Part shown: piece by piece, positions 17,829 to 25,772 of the stretch | How the letters are laid out: each line of letters starts with the position of its first letter | Position numbering within the stretch: position 1 is the stretch's first letter | DNA from: Planctomycetota bacterium | Lineage (GTDB): Bacteria; Planctomycetota; UBA1135; GCA-002686595 | Assembly (NCBI GenBank): GCA_020853575.1 | Contig: JADYYP010000018.1 | Location: 112,404-176,403 of the forward strand | Length of the DNA: 64,000 bases | Direction of reading: 5' to 3' | Notes under the pieces: generated by a model | Told to the model about the DNA's origin: nothing | The model's database searches: none | What the model saw: only the letters and a program-made list of their open reading frames with translations | Program-made: the position numbers and the translations under genes

Positions 17829-18557
17829 GTGGCGGAACCGTCGTCGAATCAACCTGTCGCCGAGCTGATCGGCGTCACGCGCAATTACCGCATGGGCACG
17901 AACGTCGTCCGTGCGCTCGACAACTTCTCGTTCACCTTCGGACGCGGAGAGTATTGGGCCGTCATGGGCAGCTCGGGTTCGGGCAAGTCCACGTTGCTCA
18001 ATGTGCTGGGCTGCATCGATCGTCCGACCGAGGGCGACTACAAGGTCGACGGGATTTCGACCAACAGCCTGGACGACGACGCGCTCTCGGAGCTGCGCAG
18101 CCGCAAGCTCGGGTTCGTGTTCCAGAGCTACAACCTGATCCCGCAGCTCAACGTGCTCGAGAACATCATGGTGCCGTTGTTCTACCAGGACGATCCGCCG
18201 GCGGATGGCGAGGAGCGCGCGCGCACGCTGGCCGCGCGCGTCGGGCTCTCCGAGCGATTGGATCACCGGCCGACGGAACTCTCTGGCGGTCAACAGCAGC
18301 GCGTCGCGATCGCGCGCGCGCTGGTCAACCATCCGGCGCTGATCCTGGCCGATGAAGCGACGGGCAATCTCGACAGCCAAACCGCGCTCGAGATCTTGGC
18401 CTTGCTCGACGAGCTGCACGCCGAGGGGCGCACGATCGTGCTCGTCACCCACGAGCCCGACGTCGGTGAACGCGCGCAGCACGTCTTGCGGCTGAAGGAC
18501 GGCCGCATCGAGTCGGTCAAGCGCGGACAGCGCTCGATGGCGGGAGCCCGCGCATGA
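17829..18557 (+). CDS. MacB-type ABC transporter ATP-binding protein
   Basis: A 242-residue protein from GTG 17829, one base after the adaptor stop. It has a complete nucleotide-binding domain: Walker A GSSGSGKST (about 48-56), Q-loop VFQSYNL, signature LSGGQQQR, Walker B LILADEATGNLD and the switch His in LVTHEPD. The GxLDS/ATGNLD form is typical of the MacB/LolD family, which drives mechanotransmission rather than classical import. It pairs with the permease gene that overlaps its stop (ATGA). Here ATPase and permease are separate polypeptides, unlike the fused E. coli MacB. Confidence 0.94.
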   Translation: MAEPSSNQPVAELIGVTRNYRMGTNVVRALDNFSFTFGRGEYWAVMGSSGSGKSTLLNVLGCIDRPTEGDYKVDGISTNSLDDDALSELRSRKLGFVFQSYNLIPQLNVLENIMVPLFYQDDPPADGEERARTLAARVGLSERLDHRPTELSGGQQQRVAIARALVNHPALILADEATGNLDSQTALEILALLDELHAEGRTIVLVTHEPDVGERAQHVLRLKDGRIESVKRGQRSMAGARA

Positions 18558-19828
18558 GCCAGTCGACCTTTGCTCGCACCGTGCGGTTGGGCGTCTCGAG
18601 CCTGATGCTGCACAAGTTGCGCGCGCTGCTGACCACGCTGGGCGTGCTCTTCGGTACCAGCTCGGTGATCGCGATGCTGGCCATCGGTGAAGGCGCCAGC
18701 GAAGAAGCTCAGGAGCAGATACGCCAACTCGGCAGCCGCAACGTGATCCTGCGCAGCGTCAAGCCGCGCGAGGACTTCAACACGGGTGCGAGCCAGAACG
18801 TGCGCGTGCTGAGCTACGGCCTGACCGAGGACGATTTGGCGCGCATCAGCGAGACCTTTCCGGGCGTCGCGCGCGTGGTCCCGGTGCGCGAGATCTACGA
18901 GGAAGTGCGGCGCAGTGATCGCGCGATGAACCCGCGCGTGATGGCGACCCTGCCGGTCTACCGCGATGTCACGGGACGCGTGGTCTCCGAGGGCCGCTTC
19001 CTCGCGGACAACGACGAGGCCGGCGTTTCCAACGTGTGCGTGCTGTCGGACGAGGTCGCCAACTACCTGTTTCCGTTCCAGTCGCCGTTGGGCGAGGAGA
19101 TCAAGGTCGGCGCCGACTACTACACGGTCGTGGGCATCCTGCTCGGACGCGTACGCCAGCAGAGCGACAGCGCGCCCGCAGGCAAGTCGACAGCCGAGGT
19201 CTTCATCCCGCTCGAGACCGGCCGCAAGTGGTACGGCAACATGCAGGTGAGGATGCGCGCCGGCAGCCGCGAGATGGAAGAGGTCGAGCTGCACGAGATC
19301 GTGGTCGAGGTCGACGCGCCCGAAAACGTCCCGGTGGTCGCTTCCGCCTGCCGCGAGATGCTCGCGCGCAACCACAAGCAGTCGGACTACGAGATCGTCG
19401 TGCCGCTCGAGCTCCTGCTGCGCGCGGAAGAGACCAAGCGCATCTTCAACATCGTGCTCGGCTCGATCGCTTCGATCAGCTTGCTCGTCGGCGGCATCGG
19501 CATCATGAACGTGATGCTCGCGACCGTCACCGAGCGCACACGCGAGATCGGCATTCGCCGCGCGCTGGGCGCCAAGCGCCGGCACATCGTGTCGCAGTTC
19601 CTCGTCGAGTGTGTCGTGCTGTCCGTCGGTGGCGGCTTGCTCGGTGTGGCGCTGGGCTTGGCGATCCCGCTGATCGTCGAACGTTATGCCGAGATGCGCA
19701 CGATCATCACACCCAGCGCGCCGATCCTGGCCTTCCTGATTTCCGCTGGCGTCGGTGTGATCTTCGGTCTGTACCCCGCCTGGCGCGCCGCGACCATGGA
19801 CCCGGTCGAGGCCCTGCGCCACGAGTGA
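18554..19828 (+). CDS. MacB-type (FtsX-domain) ABC transporter permease
   Basis: A 424-residue protein with the MacB permease layout: one transmembrane helix near residues 22-46 (LRALLTTLGVLFGTSSVIA), a large periplasmic MacB_PCD domain (about 50-285), then three helices within the FtsX domain (about 300-415). The coupling segment ATVTERTREIGIRRALGAKR is the classic family signature and the C-terminus YPAWRAATMDPVEALRHE is also diagnostic. With the preceding three genes it completes a MacAB-TolC-like exporter, perhaps for lipopeptides, siderophores or macrolide-like compounds (substrate unknown). Confidence 0.94.
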   Translation: MSQSTFARTVRLGVSSLMLHKLRALLTTLGVLFGTSSVIAMLAIGEGASEEAQEQIRQLGSRNVILRSVKPREDFNTGASQNVRVLSYGLTEDDLARISETFPGVARVVPVREIYEEVRRSDRAMNPRVMATLPVYRDVTGRVVSEGRFLADNDEAGVSNVCVLSDEVANYLFPFQSPLGEEIKVGADYYTVVGILLGRVRQQSDSAPAGKSTAEVFIPLETGRKWYGNMQVRMRAGSREMEEVELHEIVVEVDAPENVPVVASACREMLARNHKQSDYEIVVPLELLLRAEETKRIFNIVLGSIASISLLVGGIGIMNVMLATVTERTREIGIRRALGAKRRHIVSQFLVECVVLSVGGGLLGVALGLAIPLIVERYAEMRTIITPSAPILAFLISAGVGVIFGLYPAWRAATMDPVEALRHE

Positions 19829-20063
19829 CCCGTGCCGCACTCGTCCGCGGCAAGCGCCGATCCGCGCCGCGCCGGCGGCTTGCATCCGTTGGCGCGGACT
19901 CCGATCGCGCGACCCCAGTCGAGCCAACTCCGTCGAGCCAGCCCAGAGGCTGCGAACGATTCAGGTCCGCGCGCCGCACCAGCCAGCGTTTCGACCTTCC
20001 AACACACGAGCGAACTCCAAATCGCCCTCGCGCGGATCGTGGCTTCGATCTCCTCACACGCTC

Positions 20064-22016
20064 TCAGTCGAGCGGCACTACTAGCTCCGTGGGCTGCGCC
20101 TGCGCGAGGAACGGCAGGCGACGCGTGCCCGAGGTCGCAGCGCTTGGCCAGCGCAGTTCGTACTTGCCCGGCTTGCTGAGCACGATCACGCACTGTGACC
20201 AGTCGGGATAGGCGATGTTGGGCGTCAGGTTCGCCATGGTGCCGTCGCGGCCGAACCACTTGCCGCGTTCATAGCCATCGTGTTCCAGCGGCTCGACGAC
20301 CACGCTCTCCCAGAAGCTCGAGTCGACGACAGCGTGGCCGTTGCCGCGCCAGGCGGTCACGCGGACTCGTGTCGTGAGCGCATCGAGCTTGGGCGCGACG
20401 CGCGTGACCGTGCCCGGCTCCGGCGCGAAGAAGAGCACTTGAGAGCTCGCATCCTCGCCGACGATCTGCAGCCAGATGGGCTGCGCGACGCAGCGGAATG
20501 CAACCGAGCGCGAGTCCGCCTCGAGCTCTTCGAGGTGGCACTCGCGCATTGGCCGATCTCTGAACCCCCAGTAGACCGAGAGTGAGCCTAGTCCGTCGCG
20601 CTGGCCGTCGACCCCGACTTCGACCTCCGCCGTCACCGAAGCGTCGAACAGCAGTTCCTCGCGCTGCCCTGCGACCGCGTCGATCACCTTCCGCAGGCCG
20701 ATGGGGTCGAGTTGCAGCATGTAGCGACCGGGGTCGACGCCGACGAACGTGTTGCCGAACACGGAACCGGAGTCCAGCATCTCCCAGCTGTCCAGCTTGG
20801 AGCGCGACGTGTAGCTCCAGCCGCCGTCTTCGCGCGCGGCCCACAGGGACAGCGACCACGCGCCGCGGTCCTCGCGCTCGCTCGGCAGCACAGCCGTGAC
20901 CGCGAAGGTGGTCGCGTTCGAAGCGAGCGCGGGCAACTCGAGCGCGAGCTGCAGTTGCGCCGTGCCTCCGGGGGGCACGATGACCCGCTCGCGGCGGACG
21001 AGCAATCCGCGGCGCAAAAGCGATCCCAGGCGCAGCTCAGCCTCGTAGTCCTCCGCGGGAATTCCGTTCAACTCGATGTGCTCGCCGCCGGCCAGGTTCC
21101 ATGTGCGCTGCGCGAAGTGCTCCGACGACAGGCGCAACTCGAACGGCGCGGCCCCACGCTCGATGTCCGTGGGCATCCCGCGGACGTCGGAAGCGCTCGC
21201 GACCAAGACCGTCAGGTCGCCTGCGCGTCTGAGTTCGACGCGCGCATCGCGCTGGCGCACGTTGCGCACGAAGCTCGCCGGGCAGTAGCCGGCGGCGAGC
21301 ACCCAGTAGAAGCCGCTGTTCTGTGTCTCGGCGACGAGTGCGGGGCTTGCGACGGCTGTGAGCAGCGGGCGCGTGACCTGCGGATCTGGCGCGTCGCGAA
21401 AGCGCTGGAACGTGCTGATCGCCTCGGTGCCTTGGGCGGTCGGAACCAGGAGGTCGAACGACCTCAGCGGCTCGCCTGTGCGCGCATCGACGACTTCGAG
21501 GCTCCAGTCGTGACGTTCGACCAGCCGCACCTCCACACGCGGCAGCTCAGGCGAGAGCACGACCGCATCGAGCAGTGCGTGCGGGAAACCGTCTTCCTCG
21601 ACACCCAGGATGCGAAATTCGCGCATCGGGAGCCGCCCCGACCATGTGCTCGTGCGCGTCGTCACGACGCACGACGACGCGTCCGCGTCCGAGTACATGA
21701 GGATCTGGATGCGGCTGCCGTCGGGCTGCATGCGCGCACCGTTCTCGTCGACGACGCGTACCTCGGCATCGAAGCCCGCAGTCCCCGCCGAAGCGCCGGT
21801 CGACACATCCACGCGTGGCTCGAGCGCGACGGCGGCGTCAGGATGTACGCCTGAGTCGTCGTCGCTGGCCGCGATCGGGCTGGGCCGACCTGCCGCACTC
21901 GTTGCGGTCGCTGGCCCGGCCGGCGACGAGAGCCAGCGTTGGTACGCGAGCGTCGTCACGACCGAAACGACGACGGCGACCATCAACACCAGGGCGAGCG
22001 ATTGGCTCTGACGCAT
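20064..22016 (-). CDS. Membrane-anchored extracytoplasmic protein of unknown function
   Basis: A 650-residue protein. The start is taken at ATG 22016 (MRQSQSLALVLM), which places one transmembrane helix at about 6-26; the upstream ATG at 22061 adds 15 residues and is less likely. A Pro/Ala-rich linker follows, then beta-rich sequence (for example FDAEVRVVDENGARM near 70 and DWSLEVVDARTGEPLRSFDL near 165) resembling carboxypeptidase-regulatory-like or Ig-type folds. Two stretches with paired aromatic and charged residues suggest several repeated beta domains. No catalytic motif is recognised. It lies downstream of the Cys-rich gene, separated by a hairpin, so it may be a separate unit. Confidence 0.65.
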   Translation of the reverse strand: MRQSQSLALVLMVAVVVSVVTTLAYQRWLSSPAGPATATSAAGRPSPIAASDDDSGVHPDAAVALEPRVDVSTGASAGTAGFDAEVRVVDENGARMQPDGSRIQILMYSDADASSCVVTTRTSTWSGRLPMREFRILGVEEDGFPHALLDAVVLSPELPRVEVRLVERHDWSLEVVDARTGEPLRSFDLLVPTAQGTEAISTFQRFRDAPDPQVTRPLLTAVASPALVAETQNSGFYWVLAAGYCPASFVRNVRQRDARVELRRAGDLTVLVASASDVRGMPTDIERGAAPFELRLSSEHFAQRTWNLAGGEHIELNGIPAEDYEAELRLGSLLRRGLLVRRERVIVPPGGTAQLQLALELPALASNATTFAVTAVLPSEREDRGAWSLSLWAAREDGGWSYTSRSKLDSWEMLDSGSVFGNTFVGVDPGRYMLQLDPIGLRKVIDAVAGQREELLFDASVTAEVEVGVDGQRDGLGSLSVYWGFRDRPMRECHLEELEADSRSVAFRCVAQPIWLQIVGEDASSQVLFFAPEPGTVTRVAPKLDALTTRVRVTAWRGNGHAVVDSSFWESVVVEPLEHDGYERGKWFGRDGTMANLTPNIAYPDWSQCVIVLSKPGKYELRWPSAATSGTRRLPFLAQAQPTELVVPLD

Positions 22017-22118
22017 GATTCGAGTTTCGGTGAGCGGGACTTGGGGGGCTCGTTCTCGCACCGGGCTCCCGGCGCGGCGGGAACAGCGACGACGCGCGCC
22101 GCTGCTCCCGTTTCGATC

Positions 22119-22142
22119 ACTCCCCGAGCGACGCCGGGGAGT
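22119..22142 (-). terminator. Hairpin after the Cys-rich secreted protein gene
   Basis: A perfect 8-bp stem (22119-22126 actccccg with 22135-22142 cggggagt) encloses an 8-nt loop and begins 8 bases after the minus-strand stop at 22151. No U-run follows on the minus strand, so it is a probable but weak terminator separating this gene from the next at 22016. Confidence 0.5.
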
Positions 22143-22150
22143 TCACTCCA

Positions 22151-22621
22151 TCAATCGTGGGTGGAACTGCTCGAGCTCTCGACGCAGTTCGCGCAACTGA
22201 CCGTGTAGGCGCCGCTGTAGGAGGCTGTGCACTTGCAGCAATTCTCTCCGTTCTCGGTGTAGGTCGTGCAGGTCAGCGAGTACGTCCCAGTGCCGAGCGT
22301 GACGCTGCGATAGCACTGCACTCCGTCCGGACAGATCTTGCACACGACGGCGCTCGCGCGCGCGAGCTTGCGGTTGAGGTCGTCCTTCGCGCTGTTCTCC
22401 GCAAACCAGCAGGCACTCGAACCACCGAAGCACGACTTGCCGGTCCCGGTGACGGTCGTCGCTGCATTCTGCGTCGATGTTGATCCGCAGGCTTGGTTGG
22501 GGACCGGATCGGCCGGTGCTTGCGGCTGGGCGGAAACGAGGTGCGAGCTGCCCAGCGATGCGAGCACCGTCAGGCACGCAGCAGCGAGCACGCTGATCCA
22601 ACTCGAGCGATTGCGTAGCAT
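22151..22621 (-). CDS. Small secreted cysteine-rich protein
   Basis: A 156-residue protein from ATG 22621, preceded by a strong Shine-Dalgarno (GGAGG, 7 bases before the ATG), which fixes the start. It has a typical signal peptide (ISVLAAACLTVLASLG...VSAQ, cleaved near residue 31). The mature part of about 125 residues carries 12 cysteines, several as CxxC or CC pairs (VCKICPDGVQC, ENCCKC, SCANC), which implies disulfide bonds or metal binding outside the cytoplasm. It is rich in Thr/Ser. No family is recognised. The gene lies 20 bases downstream of the response-regulator-like gene, so the two are probably cotranscribed. Confidence 0.75.
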   Translation of the reverse strand: MLRNRSSWISVLAAACLTVLASLGSSHLVSAQPQAPADPVPNQACGSTSTQNAATTVTGTGKSCFGGSSACWFAENSAKDDLNRKLARASAVVCKICPDGVQCYRSVTLGTGTYSLTCTTYTENGENCCKCTASYSGAYTVSCANCVESSSSSTHD

Positions 22622-22641
22622 TCGAATTCCTCCAATGAGCT

Positions 22642-23640
22642 TCAGGGCGGCAGCGAGCCCGTCGGCGTCTCGCCCGGAACCCTGTGTCCCGCGCGCACCC
22701 GGCTCCGTCCAACTGCCCATTCGTTGCTGTGCGCAGCATCGGCGGGTTCTCCACGGACGCCACCGGCCGCTTGGTTGGATGCGCTCACCATGCTGGATGG
22801 AAATCGGACAAGTTCGTCAGGCTTCGAGGGACCGTTCCGTTGGCGCCAACCGGGGAGAGCCAGTCGCCACCCGACTTTCGGCAGCGTGGCGATCTGCACC
22901 CCCGACTTCCCGCGCAGTCGAGAGCGCAAGCGTGCCACCATGCGGTCCATCGCGTCGCGCGCATCCGCGGCGCCACGCCCCCAAAGTCGATCGGCCAGCT
23001 CCGCGCGGTGCACCGCGGCGCCACCGGCGCGGACCAGAGCGAGCAGCACCTGCAGTTCGCGCATGCTGCACTCGATCTCTCCGCGGGCTCCGCGCGCCCG
23101 AAGTCGATCGAGGTCGAGCGACAAGTCGTGGAAGCTCAACCTCGGATTCCCGCGCGCCCATTCGGCCCGCCGCCGCAGTGCGGAGCGCATCCGAAGGGCC
23201 AGCCCATAGGGTTCAACTGGGCGTTGCAACCAATCGTCGGCAAGCGCTTCCATCTGCGCCCCCATGCGCTCGACATCCTCGCTCGAGAGCACGACCAACA
23301 CCGGGATCGACCAGCCCTCGGCGCGGCGCTGTTCCAGGCGAGCGCGCGATCGAGCATCGCAGTCGCAGTGCAGTGGATCGTCGAGCACCAGCATGTCGAA
23401 AGGTGCCTCCAGTGCATGCTCGAACTCGAACAAGGCAGCATCGAGCGATTCGCACACACGTGTGCGCGCGTTCACGAGCTCCAGTGCGGTCGAGAGCAGC
23501 GCACGCGAGCGGTGTTCGCGCGAAACGAGCACCACCTGCAAGCAGGATCCGTCGCCAGCCGACGGCTCGCAGCGCGTCACTCGCTCCGACGATGAGCCGC
23601 CGTGAGCAGAAGCGCCGGACCGTCGTGGGGTGCTCGTCAT
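22642..23640 (-). CDS. OmpR-like regulator with a degenerate receiver domain
   Basis: A 332-residue protein. Residues about 34-155 look like a receiver domain: the phosphoacceptor Asp is present in MLVLDD and the Ser/Thr switch in VVLSSED. However, the beta-1 acidic pair is replaced (LVSREH instead of LVDDD) and the conserved Lys before Pro is Arg (LQRPVEP), so phosphorylation may be lost. The C-terminal part (about 170-270) is a winged helix of the OmpR/ToxR type (MRELQVLLALV...DRMVARLRSRL...IATLPKVGWRL). A 60-residue disordered tail follows. It has no histidine kinase neighbour and is probably an orphan or pseudo-response regulator controlling the adjacent Cys-rich gene or others (inference). 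Confidence 0.75.
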   Translation of the reverse strand: MTSTPRRSGASAHGGSSSERVTRCEPSAGDGSCLQVVLVSREHRSRALLSTALELVNARTRVCESLDAALFEFEHALEAPFDMLVLDDPLHCDCDARSRARLEQRRAEGWSIPVLVVLSSEDVERMGAQMEALADDWLQRPVEPYGLALRMRSALRRRAEWARGNPRLSFHDLSLDLDRLRARGARGEIECSMRELQVLLALVRAGGAAVHRAELADRLWGRGAADARDAMDRMVARLRSRLRGKSGVQIATLPKVGWRLALPGWRQRNGPSKPDELVRFPSSMVSASNQAAGGVRGEPADAAHSNEWAVGRSRVRAGHRVPGETPTGSLPP

Positions 23641-23796
23641 CGTGGCGTCCTGCTCGCGATGCTAGCGACGATGCGACGAAACGAGCGCGCAACCCGCGGC
23701 GCGAGCAACGAGAGTCCAGGGATTCCCTCGCGCGGCACGGCGCGTCTCGCTCGTGAGAAGCAAAGGAGTGCGCACGTTCGCGTCTCCACGTAGCAC

Positions 23797-23824
23797 GGAT
23801 CCAGCAGCGCGGATCCAGCAGCGC
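23797..23824. repeat. 14-bp direct repeat, two copies
   Basis: The unit ggatccagcagcgc occurs twice back to back (23797-23810 and 23811-23824), partly continued by cggagcg. It is a short slippage-type duplication in noncoding sequence. Confidence 0.85.
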
Positions 23825-23894
23825 GGAGCGCTGTCGTGGCTGGAGCCGTTGAGTCATCGCATGCGATGCGTGTGTTGTGCCGCTGGCCTCCGTG

Positions 23895-23942
23895 TGTGTC
23901 CCAGCGCGTGTCTCAGCGCGTGTCTCAGCGCGTGTCTCAGCG
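23895..23942. repeat. 12-bp tandem repeat, four copies, at the 3' end of comM
   Basis: The unit cgtgtctcagcg occurs in three exact copies (23907-23942), preceded by one variant copy (23895-23906). The array lies 15 bases beyond the comM stop codon. It is too short and unspaced to be a CRISPR array. It may be a variable-number tandem repeat. Confidence 0.88.
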
Positions 23943-23956
23943 AGTGGCCGTGGCGC

Positions 23957-25648
23957 TCACGCGATCGGCGAGCGGAGCGCGATTGCGCGCGCGATGTGCT
24001 CGCTGCCGATGCTCTCGCTTCCATCGAGGTCGGCCAGTGTGCGAGCGACGCGGCGCAGCGCCTGGATGGCGCGCGCGGACAGGCCGCGGTGGCGCGCGGC
24101 TCGAGTGAGCAGGGACCGCACGGGTCCGTCGAGGGGAGCGAGACGATCGAGCTCGTCCGCGACCAGGTCGACGTTGCGGCGTGTTCCTTGGCGCGCCAAC
24201 TGTCGCTCGCGAGCCGCACGAACACGCAACGCGAGCACGCTGTGCGCGCTGTCGGGTGCGATGCTCATCGGTGCGGTCGCAAGCTCATCGAGTGACGGAG
24301 CGAACAGGTCGACGCGCAGGTCGATGCGGTCCAGCAAGGGACCGGAGATCCTGCGGCGGTAGCGCTGCACGTGCGCTGGCGGACAGCGACAGGGGACCGA
24401 GGGGTGTCCCTGATAGCCGCACTCACAGGGGTTCATGGCCGCGACGAGTTGGAAGCGCGCGCCCAGCTCCAAGCGCCGCCCAGCGCGGCTGATGACGATC
24501 TCGCCGGTCTCCAGCGGCTGGCGCAGCGCCTCGAGCACCTCGCGGCGGAACTCGGGCAACTCGTCGAGGAACAAGACGCCGCAGTGGGCCAGCGTGATCT
24601 CGCCGGCCGCAGGCGGTGAGCCGCCGCCGACCATCCCCGCGTAGCTCACGGTGTGATGTGGCGCGCGGAATGGGCGCTCGCGCGCCAGACCGCCAGGCCA
24701 ACGGCCCGTCGCCGACAGCACGCGCGTGATCTCTAGGCGCTCGTCGAGCGACGGAGGTTCGAGCAGCGAGCCCAAGCGGCGCGCCAGCATGCTCTTGCCG
24801 GTCCCCGGAGGGCCGACGAACAGAAGGCCGTGGCCTCCGGCGGCGGCCGCCGCCAGCGCGAGCTTCCCCGACGCTTGACCGCGCACGTCATCGAGACTCG
24901 AGCGTCCGACGCCAGCGCTCGGATCGCGCGAGCTCGGATCGCGCGAGCTCGGATCGCGCGAGCTCGGATCGCGCGAGCTCGGATCGCGCACAGCAGGATC
25001 GCGCACAGCAGGATCGCGCGAGCTCGGATCGCGCACAGCAGATTCGCCCGCCGCCGACTCCACTCCGGCCGTCGGTTCGTCGACCGGCAGCAGGGCGGCC
25101 AGCGTTCCAGCGCGCGACGCGAGGTGCCGCAGCACTTCCTCGACATGCGTGGCACCGAAGGCGCGCACGCCCGGAACCCACGCGGCCTCCAGCGCCGTGG
25201 CACGTGGAGCGATCACCTGCTCCACGCCCGCGCGGCGTGCTGCGAGCGCCGCCGCGAGCCCGCCGGGAACGGCGTGCAGAGCTCCATCGATCCCCAGCTC
25301 GCCCAGGAACATGCGCTGCGCGAGCTCCTTCGCGCGCACGTGCCCGCAGGCGGCTGCCGCGCCGAGCAACAGGGGTAGATCGAGGATCTCTCCCGTTTTG
25401 CGCCGGGCCGCCGGCACCAGGTTCAGGAACAGCCGACCTCCCGGGAGGTGCAGTCCGTTGGCTTCCAAGGCGCAGGCCAGGCGGCTGCGGCTCTCGCGGA
25501 TCACCGGATCGGGCAGGCCCGTCAAGACGATCTCGTTGCGCTCCTTGACGTTGGCCTCGAAACGCGCCTCGACGGTGACGAGCTCGGCCTCGGTGCCGCT
25601 CAAGCACGCTCCTAGCACGCGCACGGTTCCGAGCTCGCCCATCGCCAT
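23957..25648 (-). CDS. comM: YifB/ComM family Mg-chelatase-like AAA+ ATPase
   Basis: A 563-residue protein from ATG 25648 (MAMGELG); ATGs at 25642 and 25669 are possible. It has the Lon-protease-like N-terminal domain, where Ser/Lys are not conserved in this family (GLPDPVIRESRSR, about 50-62), then the AAA+ core: Walker A GPPGTGKS at about 280, PFRAPHHTVSYAGMVGGG, Walker B GVLFLDELPEF, the Cys-rich loop CECGYQGHPSVPCRC and the sensor RISGPLLDRIDL. ComM is a branch-migration helicase that helps integrate transformed DNA. Between the two domains is an inserted pentapeptide minisatellite, residues about 203-243, not usual in the family. It diverges from the amidase gene. Confidence 0.9.
   Translation of the reverse strand: MAMGELGTVRVLGACLSGTEAELVTVEARFEANVKERNEIVLTGLPDPVIRESRSRLACALEANGLHLPGGRLFLNLVPAARRKTGEILDLPLLLGAAAACGHVRAKELAQRMFLGELGIDGALHAVPGGLAAALAARRAGVEQVIAPRATALEAAWVPGVRAFGATHVEEVLRHLASRAGTLAALLPVDEPTAGVESAAGESAVRDPSSRDPAVRDPAVRDPSSRDPSSRDPSSRDPSSRDPSAGVGRSSLDDVRGQASGKLALAAAAAGGHGLLFVGPPGTGKSMLARRLGSLLEPPSLDERLEITRVLSATGRWPGGLARERPFRAPHHTVSYAGMVGGGSPPAAGEITLAHCGVLFLDELPEFRREVLEALRQPLETGEIVISRAGRRLELGARFQLVAAMNPCECGYQGHPSVPCRCPPAHVQRYRRRISGPLLDRIDLRVDLFAPSLDELATAPMSIAPDSAHSVLALRVRAARERQLARQGTRRNVDLVADELDRLAPLDGPVRSLLTRAARHRGLSARAIQALRRVARTLADLDGSESIGSEHIARAIALRSPIA
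24921..25040 (-). repeat. 15-bp coding minisatellite (8 copies) in comM
   Basis: Eight contiguous 15-bp units occur in two versions: ggatcgcgcgagctc (five copies) and ggatcgcgcacagca (three copies), followed by a decayed unit. On the coding strand they give Ser-Ser-Arg-Asp-Pro or Ala-Val-Arg-Asp-Pro. The 15-bp period keeps the frame, so copy number can vary without breaking comM. The repeat forms a charged, Pro-containing linker between the N-terminal domain and the AAA+ core. Confidence 0.95.
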
Positions 25649-25772
25649 GCACTCACGACCGACGGACATCGTCGGCGGTTGCGCGTCATCTCCAAAAAAC
25701 ACGCCGCGGGCCACGCGCGACCCGCGGCGCGAACTTCTCCGTGAGTCCTGCGGGCCCGTACACTCGACGCCC

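Larger units (their letters stand above)
23641..23956. other. 316-bp intergenic region with two short tandem repeats
   Basis: This region runs from the start of the regulator gene (minus, 23640) to the stop of comM (minus, 23957). No coding gene was recognised. It holds a 14-bp duplication and a four-copy 12-bp array, listed separately. It probably includes the regulator promoter. Confidence 0.6.

Noticed and set aside
23895..23942. Possible CRISPR array
   Set aside because: The 12-bp units are contiguous with no spacers, far too short for CRISPR repeats, and there are no cas genes.
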